DNA from: Cranoglanis bouderius
Taxonomy: Eukaryota; Chordata; Actinopteri; Siluriformes; Cranoglanididae
DNA: 64,000 bases
Direction of reading: 5' to 3'
Assembly (NCBI GenBank): GCA_023630585.1
Contig: CM042558.1
Span: 18,862,300 to 18,926,299 of the forward strand
A program made the translations under genes and the position numbers. Numbering within the stretch: position 1 is the stretch's first letter; each line of letters starts with the position of its first letter. Below are positions 50,407 through 62,139 of this stretch, one piece after another. The notes beneath the pieces were generated by a model, which was given only the letters and a program-made list of their open reading frames with translations, ran no database searches and was not told the origin of the DNA.

Positions 50407-51494
50407 GATGGAAAAGCAAATAAATTATGTATCCTTGACATTCTGCATTTCCAATTTGAAAAAAATACATAAATCCAAAGGAGCGTGATGATACGAAGAC
50501 AGATGATCTCCACACACTCCAGAAGTTCATTAGCAGTAAAAGGCCAAAAGCTCGGCTCGGCCCGGCTCACATCGGCGAGATTAAGGTCAAACTCATTGGC
50601 GAGGTGCCACTGGAGGTCCGTGTTTGTTTAAGGAAGAGATTACTAAACCCTCTTGTAGTGCGTGTACACAGAGAGACCATGCCAGCCACCTACACCATCT
50701 ACACCACCTACACCACTGACACGCCCCCCACCCCCCCCACCCACCCCCGGAAATATACCCACGCCCGTGCCAAGACGAGCAGAATGCTCTCTGCTGACTG
50801 CCAGCAGGAGAAAGCAGGTAATTAGGGAAGGGCTCTGACCTGTACCTTATTTCACTGGAGGTTTTTCTGTTCCTCTCAGTGACAGAGATGGAGCAGGCTG
50901 ACACCGATGCCAGGTCTACATGCCCAACAGCCTCCCAGAGTGGCAAGCGATGTTGTTTTGGTTTGTTGCCAACATTAATGTGTTTGGGGTTTTTTTGTTG
51001 CTGTCCCTGGTGCACCCGTGGGCAGGCAGAGCTCACAGTTAAAGAAAGAATGTCCTCACTAACTATTTTTAATTTTGACACACCAGATCATTACCTTAAA
51101 ACTTCACCTCAAACCACATCCAGGCCCTCGAAGCTGAAAGTGAAATACAGATGAAAATAAACTTCCACTTCGCTGAACTTAAACATTTATTTAACAAATG
51201 AGGTTACAGAGCAATAGCAAGGTTTTATATTTTGTTTCTTTCCTCTGTTCTCTTTTTTCCTTTCCATTCATTCTTTTTGTCTTTACTTTCTCTCATTTCT
51301 TTCCCCTTCATCACTTCAACCGTGAACTTTACCTTTGCAAACTTTCCTGCATTTGACAGCTTTTACATCCCCCCCCCCCTTCCCCAAGACGCATCTTTTC
51401 TCATCTTTCTCTCTTTCTTCCTCGATCATTTTCATCTCCTCTCAAGCACAGGAAGTGAAGGTTGTATTCACTCATTCACCATTCGTCTTCACTA

Positions 51495-51815
51495 AACTCT
51501 TTACCCTGGTCTGATAGTGAACCGATGCTGGGATCACAGGGCGCGAGATGGAAATACACCCTGGATGGAACGCATGGCAGCATGCACACACAGTCACACC
51601 TAGGGGCAATTTAGGGTCTCTGATCAACCGGTGTGTTTTTTGGGAAGATAGACAAAAGCAGACAACCCGGAGGAAACCCAGGTGGACACGGGGAGAACGT
51701 GCAAAACTCATATACCAAGCTCAGGATCGAACCAGTGACCCTGGACCTGTAAGTTGGCAAAGCTACCCACAGCACCACCATGCTGCTCTGCAATGTTAAA
51801 ATATTCAGGAACCAG
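51495..51815. mobile_element. Retroposon-like dispersed fish repeat
   Basis: GGGGCAATTTAGGGTCTC, ACCCGGAGGAAACCCAGGTG and GACACGGGGAGAACGTGCAA followed by GATCGAACCAGTGACC and CACAGCACCACCATGCTGCT match, from memory, a LINE/SINE 3'-region repeat very common in teleosts. Family and orientation cannot be fixed here. Confidence 0.5.
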
Positions 51816-51900
51816 AAGTAACGAGCAGCTTCCCAAGGTGTTGATGCAATCTGAGCAGGTGAGTTACATGCTGTAACTTGGGACAAGAAGAAAAAGAAGT

Positions 51901-51932
<32 letters not shown>

Positions 51933-52179
51933 TATGTAAAATTGCTGACTTGGGATCATCTCTCTGTCTCTCTCTAATGATAAACTCAACAGACACAAAA
52001 CGTAACCTGTCTCTAGGTACCAACAACCCCTAGGGTGAAACTTTTTCCCGGAAAAACATTTCAACAGGATGATACCACCCACCTCTGTCATCCCATAACC
52101 CCCCCCCCCCCCCCTCCCATGAGCAGGATACAAAACAGTTGCAATTCCTCAGTTTCCATAGAGATGTGTGCTTTCTCTG

Positions 52180-52445
52180 GCGTGTGACAGCCCGATGTGT
52201 GACTGAGCACGCTCATAAAGGATCCCAGTGCTCGTCAGAAAGCCTGTTATTACCACAATCATTCAATTGGGACCGATTTGCATAATTAAGGTCCGGTCGG
52301 CCGCCTCTATGAATCATTGGCCCAAGATCTTCAGTGGCTCCAAACAGGGATGTGAGAACTTGGGCTTGAAGTGGGCTGGGTCAATCAGCAGAGGGCAACT
52401 TCAAGGACAACCACTCATTTGCATACAAGGACGATTATTTGATGG
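52180..52445. promoter_or_regulatory. Candidate intronic enhancer with POU octamers and homeodomain site
   Basis: This repeat-free block lies 0.4-0.6 kb past the donor of the second zinc-finger exon. It contains ATTTGCATAATTAAGG, in which a POU octamer overlaps a TAATTA homeodomain core, and a second ATTTGCAT near 52417. Its balanced composition between simple repeats suggests constraint, which only alignment can confirm. Confidence 0.35.
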
Positions 52446-52489
52446 CGACTGAAAAATGAAACGGCAACAGATGAACAGACCTGAACACC

Positions 52490-52496
52490 ACACACA

Positions 52497-52540
<44 letters not shown>
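52490..52540. repeat. CA microsatellite close to bassoon exon
   Basis: Imperfect (CA)n about 300 bp past the donor of the second zinc-finger exon. Confidence 0.9.
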
Positions 52541-52541
<1 letters not shown>

Positions 52542-52822
52542 TCTCATACTTCCCAAGCAGGAAGGGTAGAGTAATGGATCCCCCCAAAAAACATGCTAAT
52601 GAGTATACAAGACAAGTCTTTTGTGGGCAAAAACTAACTGAGTGAATCTTACACATGACTGAAAGAGCACCATCCAGCTTTTGTCTCAAGCAGTGGTGCG
52701 TTTTACACTCCTTAACTAATGACATCTTAAGCTTATTGTTTTCTCCCAAAAAGAACATCACCACACACAAAGAATTCAAGATGTAAAGATCTAGACCACC
52801 TTTAATAAGCCTGCTGTCTTAC

Positions 52823-53809
52823 CTCAGTGAGATGAGGTGTGGGGTTGAAGCCGCACATGTTGCAGACCTGGGCGTGGCACTGGGTACAGTGGTTGTAATT
52901 GGGAGGTTCTGTAGGCACGCCAACATTTAGCTCGGTCTTGCACAGCGGGCAGCACACTTTTGGTCTACTCTTCTGCTGCTGAGATGGCGCTCCAGGTTGG
53001 GGTCCAGGATGGGGTCCGGGTTGGGCGCTGGGTTTTGGGGTTGCTGCTGGAGCCTTCTGAGGTGTCTGAGGCTGCGGCTGGTCAACCGATATCAGACTGC
53101 TGGCCTGGTTCAGGAGGGACGCGCCAAATCCGAAGAGCTTGCCAAACGGCTGCTCCGATGGAGGAGGATTCGGTTGAGATTTGGTGGGAGTCACAGGCTG
53201 GGATTGAGATTTTCGTTGAGTCTGAGGGGTGGTTGGAAGTTTTGGATGAGTCTGCGAAGGGGTCGGAGGTTGGGATTGAGGTTTGGCTTGGGTTTGGGCT
53301 GATGGAGTAGTCTGGGATTGAGGTTTGGCTTGGGTTTGGGCTGATGGAGTAGTCTGGGATTGAGGTTTGGCTTGGGTTTGCGCTAATGGAGTAGTCTGGG
53401 ATTGAGGTTTGGCTTGGGTTTGCGCTAATGGAGTAGTCTGGGATTGAGGTTTGGCTTGGGTTGATGGAGAGGGTTGGGATTGAGGTTTCGCTTGGGATTG
53501 GGCTGATGGAGAGGGTTGGGGTTGGGGTTTTGCTTGGGATTGGGTTGATGGAGAGGCTTGGGATTGAAGTTTCACTTGGGTTTGTGTTTTCAGGGGGGTG
53601 GATGGTTGAGATTGAGATTTTAGTTCATTCTGAGATGCTGGGAAAGGTTTGGGTTGGGTTGAAGATGGAGTTTGGGGCGCCGTCCGAGGTTGGGGTTTGG
53701 TGGGCTGCTGCGGAGAATGGATCTGCTGCTGACTCTTGGATCGTGGGGTGTCCATGTCCATTCCTAATGCCCTTTGCATCTGGCAGTTCAGACACAGCCA
53801 TTCCTGCAC
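52823..53809 (-). CDS. bsn: bassoon, exon completing zinc finger 1, Gln/Pro/Ser linker, and first part of zinc finger 2
   Basis: The exon runs from acceptor CTCTCAG|GTG to donor GAG|GTAAGA, phase 0 at both ends, 329 residues. It opens with EWLCLNCQMQRALGMDMDTP, which supplies the final CxxC of zinc finger 1 and is nearly identical to mammalian bassoon. A low-complexity linker rich in Gln, Pro, Ser, Thr and Lys follows and contains a 14-residue repeat (AQTQAKPQSQTTPS type). KLFGFGASLLNQASSLISVD at about residues 224-243 matches the conserved bassoon linker block. Zinc finger 2 begins at the end, with cysteines at 287/290, 308/311 and 316/319, and closes in the next exon. In mammals this N-terminal part links the scaffold to presynaptic partners and to its Golgi-derived transport vesicles. 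The frame starts with GTG (Val) at the splice acceptor and is not a translation start. Confidence 0.95.
53230..53600 (-). repeat. bsn: Coding minisatellite in bassoon, 42-bp unit
   Basis: The 42-bp unit encodes 14 residues (AQTQAKPQSQTTPS type). Near-perfect copies start at 53272, 53314, 53356, 53398 and 53440. Shorter or diverged copies continue to about 53600. All length changes keep the frame. Confidence 0.85.
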
Positions 53810-53847
53810 CTGAGAGACAGAGCCAAGAAAGAAGAAGATAGAAAGAA

Positions 53848-53849
<2 letters not shown>

Positions 53850-53911
<62 letters not shown>
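53850..53911. repeat. GA microsatellite next to bassoon acceptor
   Basis: On the sense (minus) strand this is (CT)n about 40-100 bases before the acceptor at 53809, extending its pyrimidine tract. Confidence 0.9.
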
Positions 53912-53914
<3 letters not shown>

Positions 53915-54404
53915 TGTGTCATCCCCCTGTGATCGAATGCTTTGGAAATATTATATGAACAGCAGCCATGCCAATAAAGCAGCATTGAATTATTAAAGAG
54001 GGAGAAAGAAAGACAGCACTACAGGCATTTCATTAAACATTTCACATAAGCTTACAAGCTCTGTTGGTATTTCATCATACAACAGATGCGTGGTACTACA
54101 CCTGATACTACAACCCAAAGAACCACTCAACAGCTCACTCTCGAGTTGCTTATATAATCACTATTCACAATAAACAATAACATGACAACAAAGAGTTGCT
54201 TAATAGGATTATCGTGCACTGTGCTTCTCAATCCCCGAGTGTTTTATCACTCACCTGATTCAGCTCATCAGCTCATTAACAGGCACTTCATGAGGTTAAA
54301 CTGTTTGTGTGAAATTAGAGGAAACACCAACATGATCAGAGCACAACTGCCGACTCAGGATTGTGATTCATTTGGGCTGTCAAATTACCTGCACTTTAAC
54401 TTTA

Positions 54405-55075
54405 TTCCCACTCCTTCCCACTCAAATACACACCCTCCTGTCTCACTCAGACACACCCACACCCACCTGTCTCACTCAAACACACACACCTGTCTCACTC
54501 AGACACACCCACCTGTCTCACTCATATACACACCCACCTGTCTCACTCAAAGACACACCCACCTGTCTCACTCAAAGACACACCCTCCTATCTCACTCAA
54601 AGACACACCCACCTGCCTCACTCAAAGACGCACCCACCCGTCTCACTCAAATACACACCCACCTATCTCACTCAAATACACACCCACCTGTCTCATTCAA
54701 ACACACACACACCTGTCTCAATCAGACACACCCACCTGTCTCATTCAAACACACACACACCTGTCTCAATCAGACACACCCACCTTTCTGAGTCAAATAC
54801 ACACCCACCTGTCTCACTCAAACACACACACACACCTGTCTCACTTAAACATACCCACCTGTCTCACTTCAACACAGACCTACCTGTCCCACTCAAATAC
54901 AAACCCACCTGTCTCACTCAAAGACACACCCACCTGTCTCACTCAAATACACACCCACCTGTCTCACTCAAATACACACCCACCTGTCTCCATCAAATAC
55001 ACACCCGCCTATCTCCCTCAAAGACACACCCACCTGTCTCTCTCAAATACACATACACCTGTCTCACTCACTTGA
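54405..55075 (+). repeat. Minisatellite with unit ACACCCACCTGTCTCACTCAAA and variants
   Basis: About 28 copies of 20-25 bp. The 297-residue open frame over it is a repeat artefact (Thr-His-Leu-Ser-His-Ser periodicity). Confidence 0.85.
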
Positions 55076-55140
55076 TTTAAGATTTCAGATTTAAGTGTTT
55101 ATCTTATTTCCCATGTCCATGTAATTACGCAATAAATAAC

Positions 55141-55171
<31 letters not shown>

Positions 55172-55308
55172 TTTTTCCCATGCAGGTGATGATGTGAGAC
55201 AGACTGAGCGTGTGAGAATTGAAGCTTTTGTATGTTAATTGGCAAAGCAGAGCAAGAACAGCTGCTGAAATTGTGGTGCGTTCACACTGCTTATATAACG
55301 TTTGTGTA

Positions 55309-55543
<235 letters not shown>

Positions 55544-55869
55544 TTTAAGCATCTCGTATTGTCAGTGAACTCATCATTAGCATCACACTCATTTGCATTT
55601 CTTTCATTATGAACTCATTTGAATGGGACATCAAAGTTAAACTGAAGCTGCATAACGACCCTTTCAGTGATCGAATCTGACTTTCACATTTACATGAAAA
55701 CACACCACCTTAAAGGAACAATTTCACCAAAACTGAAGAGTACAAAATATCCACCTTGCACCAAATCGCTTCTAATGTTTAGGCCACGCCTTTCCATGTG
55801 CTGAGAAAGAAACTGTGGCTGTTTTAGCTCTGTGACATCATTTTATCGTCATTTCAACGTCCATGTTCA

Positions 55870-56225
55870 TTAAGAATGGCACGGAAGCCACGCCTCCTAC
55901 ATTAAGACTGACAGGTACAGAGACCATACCTACTTTATTGAGACTAACAGACACAGGAGCCACAGCTCCTTCATTGAGACTGACAAATACAAAAGCCACG
56001 CCTCCTTCATTGAGACTGACATATACAGAAAACCATGCCTCCTTCATTGAGACTGACATATACACAAAGCCACGCCTCCTTCATTGAGACTGACAAATAC
56101 AAAAGCCTTTGGCGATGACTGACAAGCACAGAAGCCACACCTCCTTCACTGAGACTAACAGACACGGGAGACAGCCTCCTTCATTGAGACTGACAGACGC
56201 CGAGGCCACGCCCCCTTCACTGGGA
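55870..56225 (+). repeat. 35-bp minisatellite, GCCACGCCTCCTTCATTGAG ACTGACAAATACAAA type
   Basis: About nine copies, with small length differences. Confidence 0.85.
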
Positions 56226-56344
56226 CCGTGTATGTGAACTGATGAACATGCAGGGGGTTAAAGAGCTCCCACACTAATTGAACTGTATTCAGACTTTAAT
56301 TAAAAATGTAATTAAACTACATCTCTCTCAGTAGGGCCATAACC

Positions 56345-56418
56345 TTCAAGTGGAAGATGTCAAGTGGAAGTGTCTAGGGGAAGTGTCTAGGGGAAGTGAC
56401 TAGGGGAAGTGTACCTCA
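56345..56418 (+). repeat. Short tandem repeat, AAGTGTCTAGGGG unit
   Basis: Four to five copies of a 13-15-bp unit. Confidence 0.7.
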
Positions 56419-56509
56419 CTGGACTAGAACAGAAGCGGCACTGAATTATTGTGTGGGTTTTACAGCAGGTGGTGTAAATAAAGAGGCTTCACCAAGTGGT
56501 CATTGAGTC

Positions 56510-56512
<3 letters not shown>

Positions 56513-56604
<92 letters not shown>
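56513..56604. repeat. GT microsatellite
   Basis: Uninterrupted (GT)n of about 92 bp. CA follows at 56800-56851 and GT at 57117-57189. Confidence 0.95.
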
Positions 56605-56605
<1 letters not shown>

Positions 56606-56797
56606 TCGCTCACACCTCAGCACCCCAGAGACACAAAACAGCCCCAGAATAGACAGACACAATGAGACAAAACAGGAATGAGTGTTAATTCAGCAAACTC
56701 TCTCTCTCTCTCCCTCTCTCTCCCTCTTAATTGCTTCTCTTTTTTTCTCCCTTCCTATTTCTCTGCTTCCCATAAATCTTCTACCACAGGCCAGGTA

Positions 56798-56836
<39 letters not shown>

Positions 56837-57115
56837 ACACACCCACACACACACCAGCTGTATTTTCTCACTATTTTATTCAAAATTGTAGCTCACCACC
56901 TGCAACATGACAGCAATCTCATAAGAAGTGAACTTTCAGAGGGACATTCCACTGAGGACATGCAGTGTACACCATGCTAAACTGGTGGCCATAAGAGATC
57001 ATTATCTGTTAGCTACATCAGCGTGTTAGCTCCATCACCGAACTACCAAACATGTCCCATTAACCATATTTGGGATTAAAAGGGACAGAGTGGGCATTTT
57101 ATTCTTGCCATTTCA

Positions 57116-57190
<75 letters not shown>

Positions 57191-57363
57191 TATTTAAAGG
57201 TTTGTTGGTTTTTTAATGTGTCTTGTCCCAGTTTTGAGAAAGTTGCACCATACTGTCTCTCTCTCTCTCTTTCTGTCCGTCTCTGTCTATCTCTCTCGCC
57301 CCTCATTATTCTGTAGAGAAACTGATTTTCTGTCTGTCTGTGTCCTTCTCTAACTATCTGTGA

Positions 57364-57402
57364 TTCTCTGCCTGTCTGTCTCCTCCATTGTCTATCTATA
57401 TA

Positions 57403-57437
<35 letters not shown>

Positions 57438-57443
57438 GCTTCC

Positions 57444-57487
<44 letters not shown>

Positions 57488-57496
57488 GTCTATATA

Positions 57497-57527
<31 letters not shown>

Positions 57528-57599
57528 GCTTCCCTATCTATCTATCTATCTATCTATGTCTATATGTCTGTCTGTCTGTCTGTCTATCTATCTGCTTCC

Positions 57600-57639
<40 letters not shown>

Positions 57640-57648
57640 GTCTATATA

Positions 57649-57684
<36 letters not shown>

Positions 57685-57800
57685 TCTGTCTATATGTCTG
57701 TCTGTCTTTCTATCTATCTATCTATGTATCTATCTATCTGTCTGTCTGTCTGCTTGTCTATCTATCTGTCTATATATCTATGTCCGTCTGTATGTCTGCT
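57364..57800 (+). repeat. TCTA/TCTG tetranucleotide repeat
   Basis: Alternating (TCTA)n and (TCTG)n blocks with TTCCC interruptions recur about four times, so the locus also has a larger period of about 110 bp. Open frames (Ile-Tyr-Leu-Ser) are artefacts. Confidence 0.95.
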
Positions 57801-57999
57801 TTTCTCTGTCCGTATCCTTCTCCATCTGTCTGTCTCTCTACATTTGTTTCCTTTTTCATGTCTCTGTAGCTGTTTGTTTCTCCATATCTCCACTCCTCTG
57901 TCTGTCTCTCCATCTGCTTTTTTTTTTTGCTCTCTCTGAATCTTCTTTTTGACGTCTCTGTGTCTCTGTCTCGTTAACATTAGCCTTGTAGCTCCTGTG

Positions 58000-58680
58000 T
58001 TAAACTCGGCGTCGGTGTCATTTAGGGACGGGCGGCTCGCTGTGCAGCGCAGAGAGGACAGCGGAACGGACTGAAGCGCCCATCTTCCTCCTGAATGTGG
58101 GACATTCTTCTTTTCCTCTGCATGACACTCTCATTGTTTTGGGAGGAGAATATAAAGAGGGTCAGGGCGAGCAGCGCAGGAACAACCAGCTCCCGTTTCA
58201 TATTTCACGCTGCTGTTGGTTCAGAAACGGCGTGTGACTCGGTCAGAGCTCAGAGGTTAAGAGTCTCTACTGTACTTACGAGACCAAATTCCACAAGTGC
58301 CAGAGAGCCAATAATCCCTAATTATTTGTCTCGTTATTAAGACCCTTGACCGCCTAGCGCTCGGCTCCGTGCTCAGATTGGACTCTGATTCACCTGCAAG
58401 TCGATGAAAGACCCGGAAAACAGCCGCATAAGCTGAACGTCATCTCATTACCAGGTTCGACACGGAGGTGAGAGAGTGACGGAACAGACGCCGCTTCGAA
58501 CCCGTCCTCGTTAAAAGGGGAAAGGATTTTAATTTAAACAGCTCGCCACAAATCGAGAGGCCTCAGGAGTCACGACACCGGTGTCTAAGTGATATTTATC
58601 ACCGTGAGCCGCCTGCCGTGTTCCAAACCAACACACACCCGCACTACACTTCACCACTTCACCACTCATTCAAATGGATG
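58000..58680. promoter_or_regulatory. Candidate intronic regulatory element with OTX/homeodomain sites
   Basis: Immediately right of the TCTA/TCTG repeat is about 650 bp of complex sequence containing AATAATCCCTAATTATTTG, where TAATCCC is the OTX/CRX core beside TAATTA, and TCGTTATTAAG. No open frame is convincing, so a noncoding element is preferred. Confidence 0.3.
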
Positions 58681-59019
58681 GTCAGGTAATGAGTTTTGGT
58701 GCCATGGAAGCACCTGGTGCTTTATTCTCTTCTTCCTGTTTTGTCCGATCTATTAGGTGTGTCAGGGGAAGCAACCCTTCAAATGTTCAAACGTCCACAA
58801 TGTCCCGTTTATCCCAAATGTAGCCGAGACACGATCGTCAGAGGCCGCTTTCACGCTAATCTTTTTTTTTTTTTCCTCAACAGTCAGCGCATGTTTTACA
58901 GGGAATCATCTGGGAATTTGTTTTTTTTTAAAAGTGCTGCCGTCAGTGGTTTCTTTCTTCTTTTCCAAACTTTTCGGAAAAGACATCCGACATTTTTTTT
59001 TTTTTTATGCTGACTTCAA

Positions 59020-59190
59020 CTAAAGCTCGTAACTCAGAATTACCGACGGAGGAAAAACACAAAGTTCAGCGTACGACGTCGCGTCAGCACGGAGCTCGGC
59101 CACTCACACCCTCGGCAGGACGCTGAGGCGTCCGTGTTTTTCCGACACTCAAACATGACGTAATTCCGAGTTCAGACTTCCCACTGCAGG
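59020..59190. repeat. Short palindromic repeat, MITE-like
   Basis: CTCGTAACTCAGAATTACCG and GAGGAAAAACAC at the left mirror GTGTTTTTCCGACACTC and TGACGTAATTCCGAGTTCAG at the right. It resembles CGTAATTACGACTTCCC-type sequence at 42385-42420. Confidence 0.45.
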
Positions 59191-59436
59191 GTTAACGCAA
59201 ACACAGCGTCACTTCGGAGCGAGGAGATGTTGTGGACGATGATTTTCTTCATGAACGGTTCCTCTCGGCCATAACCGGTGTCTATTGACAGGTCTTTCAG
59301 GTTCACTGAGATTTCTGGTGTGAGCATGAAATTCTCGATTGTCACCAGTGGATAAGGGATCAGGATGAGGGGTATAATTTGCCCCGTGCTTGAACAAGAA
59401 ATGCCCCCACAACCACACATCACCCATCCCCCCCTC

Positions 59437-59586
59437 CCCGCCCCCCCCCCCCCCCCCCCCCCCCCCCACACAACACCCACTGAGTGAGGATCCGGTGAAG
59501 GTCCTGCCAAGACACCAGCACTGAAGGTGGGAAGAAGATCTCTAAAGGACTGGCAGTGTTCCGTTTGTGAGTGTGGGATGGCGTGT

Positions 59587-59640
<54 letters not shown>
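59437..59640. repeat. Poly-C run and GT microsatellite
   Basis: About 27 C's, almost unbroken, at 59440-59467 and (GT)n at 59582-59639. Confidence 0.9.
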
Positions 59641-59642
<2 letters not shown>

Positions 59643-60299
59643 AGTCCAGATGGCTCCAGGCTCACTTCCTGCTGCCAGTCTTATGTCTGATTCTGCAGCT
59701 TAAATTCAAAACGCAGTGAAATCAGACTTCATTTCATCACCGTAATATACGTTTATCACGTTCTCTCATTTAAACAATAATCCTTTATTTATTAATCGTT
59801 TTATATTTACGCAAAACCTATCGGCCGACAGGAGCAGAGACGATAACACTCTAACAATATCAGATCTCATCTCCCGTTTTCTCTCGTCCGAAATATCTCT
59901 CGCTTTTCTACTCGTTTTTTCCCTCTTTCACTCCGTACATCTTTTTCATTTTGCCTGAGTTTCAGTACAAAGGTTTGAGGCTGATGCATTCACAAGTAAA
60001 TTCCATGGGGGCCTTTTCTGAACTGAAAAAGAAAATAAATCCTGACAAGTGAAATTAGTCACATGATCAAATTCTGGTCTCTGATTGGTCAGATAAAGAA
60101 ACGAGCCTGATTGAAATTTCCAAAATAGTTTAGAATTATGTAACGAATTCTCAGTGTGTTTCTAAAATGTTAGAAACTGCTGCCATGTTTTTTTTCTTTC
60201 TTTCTTTCTTTCATTTCTCACTTCTTTACCAGTCCCCTTCTCTCTCTTTGCTCTTTTCCACCTTCCCATCTCCTCTCGTCCTAATTACCCCTTTCTCAC

Positions 60300-60348
60300 T
60301 GTCTCTCTCTCTCTCTCTTACTCCATTCATCCTTATCCCCCACCCTCA

Positions 60349-60391
<43 letters not shown>

Positions 60392-60514
60392 TCTCTCACT
60401 CTCTCTCTCTCAGAGTGGTGGAGGATTGCAGGAAGATCTATAAATAGAGACTGGCCCGATGGCTGAGTGCTTGAGGTGCTGCATGCTGTAGGGGAGACCA
60501 CTGAAGTGTGTCCA

Positions 60515-60554
<40 letters not shown>

Positions 60555-60617
60555 CTTTCTCTTTTTAACTCCATCTCTCCGCTTCAGTCTGTTCCTGATG
60601 TCCCTTTGCAGATCTCC

Positions 60618-60655
<38 letters not shown>

Positions 60656-60928
60656 CTAAATTTAACTTATATATCGAATTTTATATCACCCGTCTCTTTT
60701 ATCCCAAATTTCTATTTCTTTTCTTCCTTTCTCTCTCACACGTACTCTCTCTCCCTCTCTCTTCTCACTCATTCTGTTTCCTTTACCAGTCCCCTTCTCT
60801 CTTGTTCCAACCTGCTCTCATCCTAATGACCCCTTTCTTACTCTCTCACTCTCTCTCTCTCTCACACTCTCTCTCTTACTCCATCCATCCTTCTTCCCCC
60901 ACCTTAAACACTGAGTTGTCAGTCTGCA

Positions 60929-60968
<40 letters not shown>

Positions 60969-61018
60969 CTCCATCCATCCTTCTTCCCCCACCTTAAACA
61001 CTGAGTTGTCAGTGTGCA

Positions 61019-61054
<36 letters not shown>

Positions 61055-61055
61055 G
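60300..61055. repeat. Series of CT microsatellites with a duplicated spacer
   Basis: (CT)n blocks at 60300-60415, 60518-60550, 60620-60650, 60840-60885, 60931-60966 and 61021-61052. The spacer CTCCATCCATCCTTCTTCCC with CACCTTAAACACTGAGTTGT is present twice (60880 and 60969). Confidence 0.9.
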
Positions 61056-61814
61056 CCGTTCTGTCTTCCTCCATCCTCATCTGTCACACAAATAACCACA
61101 GACGCCTCACTCTCTCTCACCCCCTCATTTTGTGTTTGTGTGTGTGTTTGTGTGTTTTTGATTGCAGGACTTAATCAAGTGAACATGAATTTTGACAGGG
61201 AGTGAAAGAACATGTGATGGTGTATGTGTGAGGGGGAAACCAAACGGTGTGTGTGGATCATTTCATGCTAACCCCAGTAAACTAGCACACACTAATCGCG
61301 TAAGTTAGCGCACTTAAGGTTTTGATGCCTGTTGAAAGTAAACGGCGTCCAGACTGCGATGCGTGTCGAGGGTTTTTCTGACACAGGGACAGTCAGAGGA
61401 TGTGGTGACTGAGGCACAAAGGAACTCGAGATGCACTGTTTAAAACACATAACACATCTATCACCGTCTCTGTTTCCCCGTCGATCTCCAGAGCAGCGGC
61501 CGTATTTCCTCCGGTGAGCACAGAGGTCACGCTCAGCGGTCTCTTTATCTTTTTTCTCTCTGTCATCCTCACACTTTCTCTCTATCTGTTATCTGTCAGG
61601 CTCTTTATTTCTCTCTCTCTCTCCGTGTTCAGTCTCAGCTTCACTGCTCTGTGTGTCTCAGTAGTCTTTACATCATTTATATTCCACATTAGCAGAATAA
61701 CCAGACAGCGCTAACAGTCGAGACGAGACGATCCCGACTTCTTCAGCGCTCGGCCAGCGTTAATCATGAAGGAAGGTTACAGAGAGAAGACGGTTACGGC
61801 TGCTGAACTCTTAC

Positions 61815-62118
61815 CTCTGTGAGGTGTGGGTTGGGGTTGAAGCCGCACTGGTTACACACTGTGGCGCGACACTGCGTGCACGTGTTGCAGTTCGGCTGTC
61901 CGTCCGTGACGCCCGTCAGGTCGGCTGTCTTACACACCGGGCACAGCTTACTGCTGGGCATTGGGGCAATCTGGGGCAAAGAGTAGGGCGATTTAGGGCC
62001 ACCCACATCCCCCTGAGGGCTCTTCCGGGGAGAGTGGCTCTGATCGGGGATGCCACCGACCGACCCCCCCGGCTTGGGCCCATTACTGGGGTCTGTGGGG
62101 GGTGGTTTGCCTTGGATA
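61815..62118 (-). CDS. bsn: bassoon, coding exon with first part of zinc finger 1 (partial gene, start codon outside window)
   Basis: This is the most upstream bassoon exon in the window. It enters with the last base of a split codon after a good acceptor (TTGCTTACAG) and leaves in phase 0 at GAG|GTAAGA. It codes for 101 full residues. After a Pro/Gly/Ser-rich stretch comes SPYSLPQIAPMPSSKLCPVC, close to the mammalian bassoon segment before zinc finger 1, followed by paired cysteines at residues 59/62, 80/83 and 88/91, then CGFNPNPHLTE. The last CxxC pair of the finger lies in the next exon, 8 kb away. This Piccolo/Bassoon-type Cys finger is known only in these active-zone scaffolds, which organise synaptic-vesicle release sites in presynaptic terminals. 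Piccolo is the alternative, but the flanking residues and the downstream exons fit bassoon. The N-terminal exon (MGNEVSLEG-type start in mammals) is not seen up to 64000. Confidence 0.93.
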
Positions 62119-62139
62119 CTGTAAGCAAGAACAAGAAAC

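Noticed and set aside
50593..51081. A 162-codon minus-strand open frame in the large bassoon intron
   Set aside because: It has no recognisable domain, a Trp/Cys/Arg-rich repeat part, and no splice sites in phase with bassoon. It was kept only as intron sequence.
54182..55075. A 297-codon open frame on the plus strand
   Set aside because: It is translation of a 20-25-bp minisatellite without stops. The protein is a periodic Thr/His/Leu/Ser string and a second frame is open too.
57360..57939. Two overlapping open frames of about 170-180 codons
   Set aside because: They arise from the TCTA/TCTG tetranucleotide repeat and encode only Ile/Tyr/Leu/Ser/Cys/Val periodic sequence.
60440..60500. tRNA-like stretch CCCGATGGCTGAGTGCTTGA
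   Set aside because: It recalls a D-arm of a class II tRNA, but no acceptor stem, anticodon arm or T-arm with GGTTCGA could be found.
60508..61095. A 195-codon plus-strand open frame
   Set aside because: It is built of CT repeats (Ser-Leu) with a duplicated spacer and has no conserved domain.
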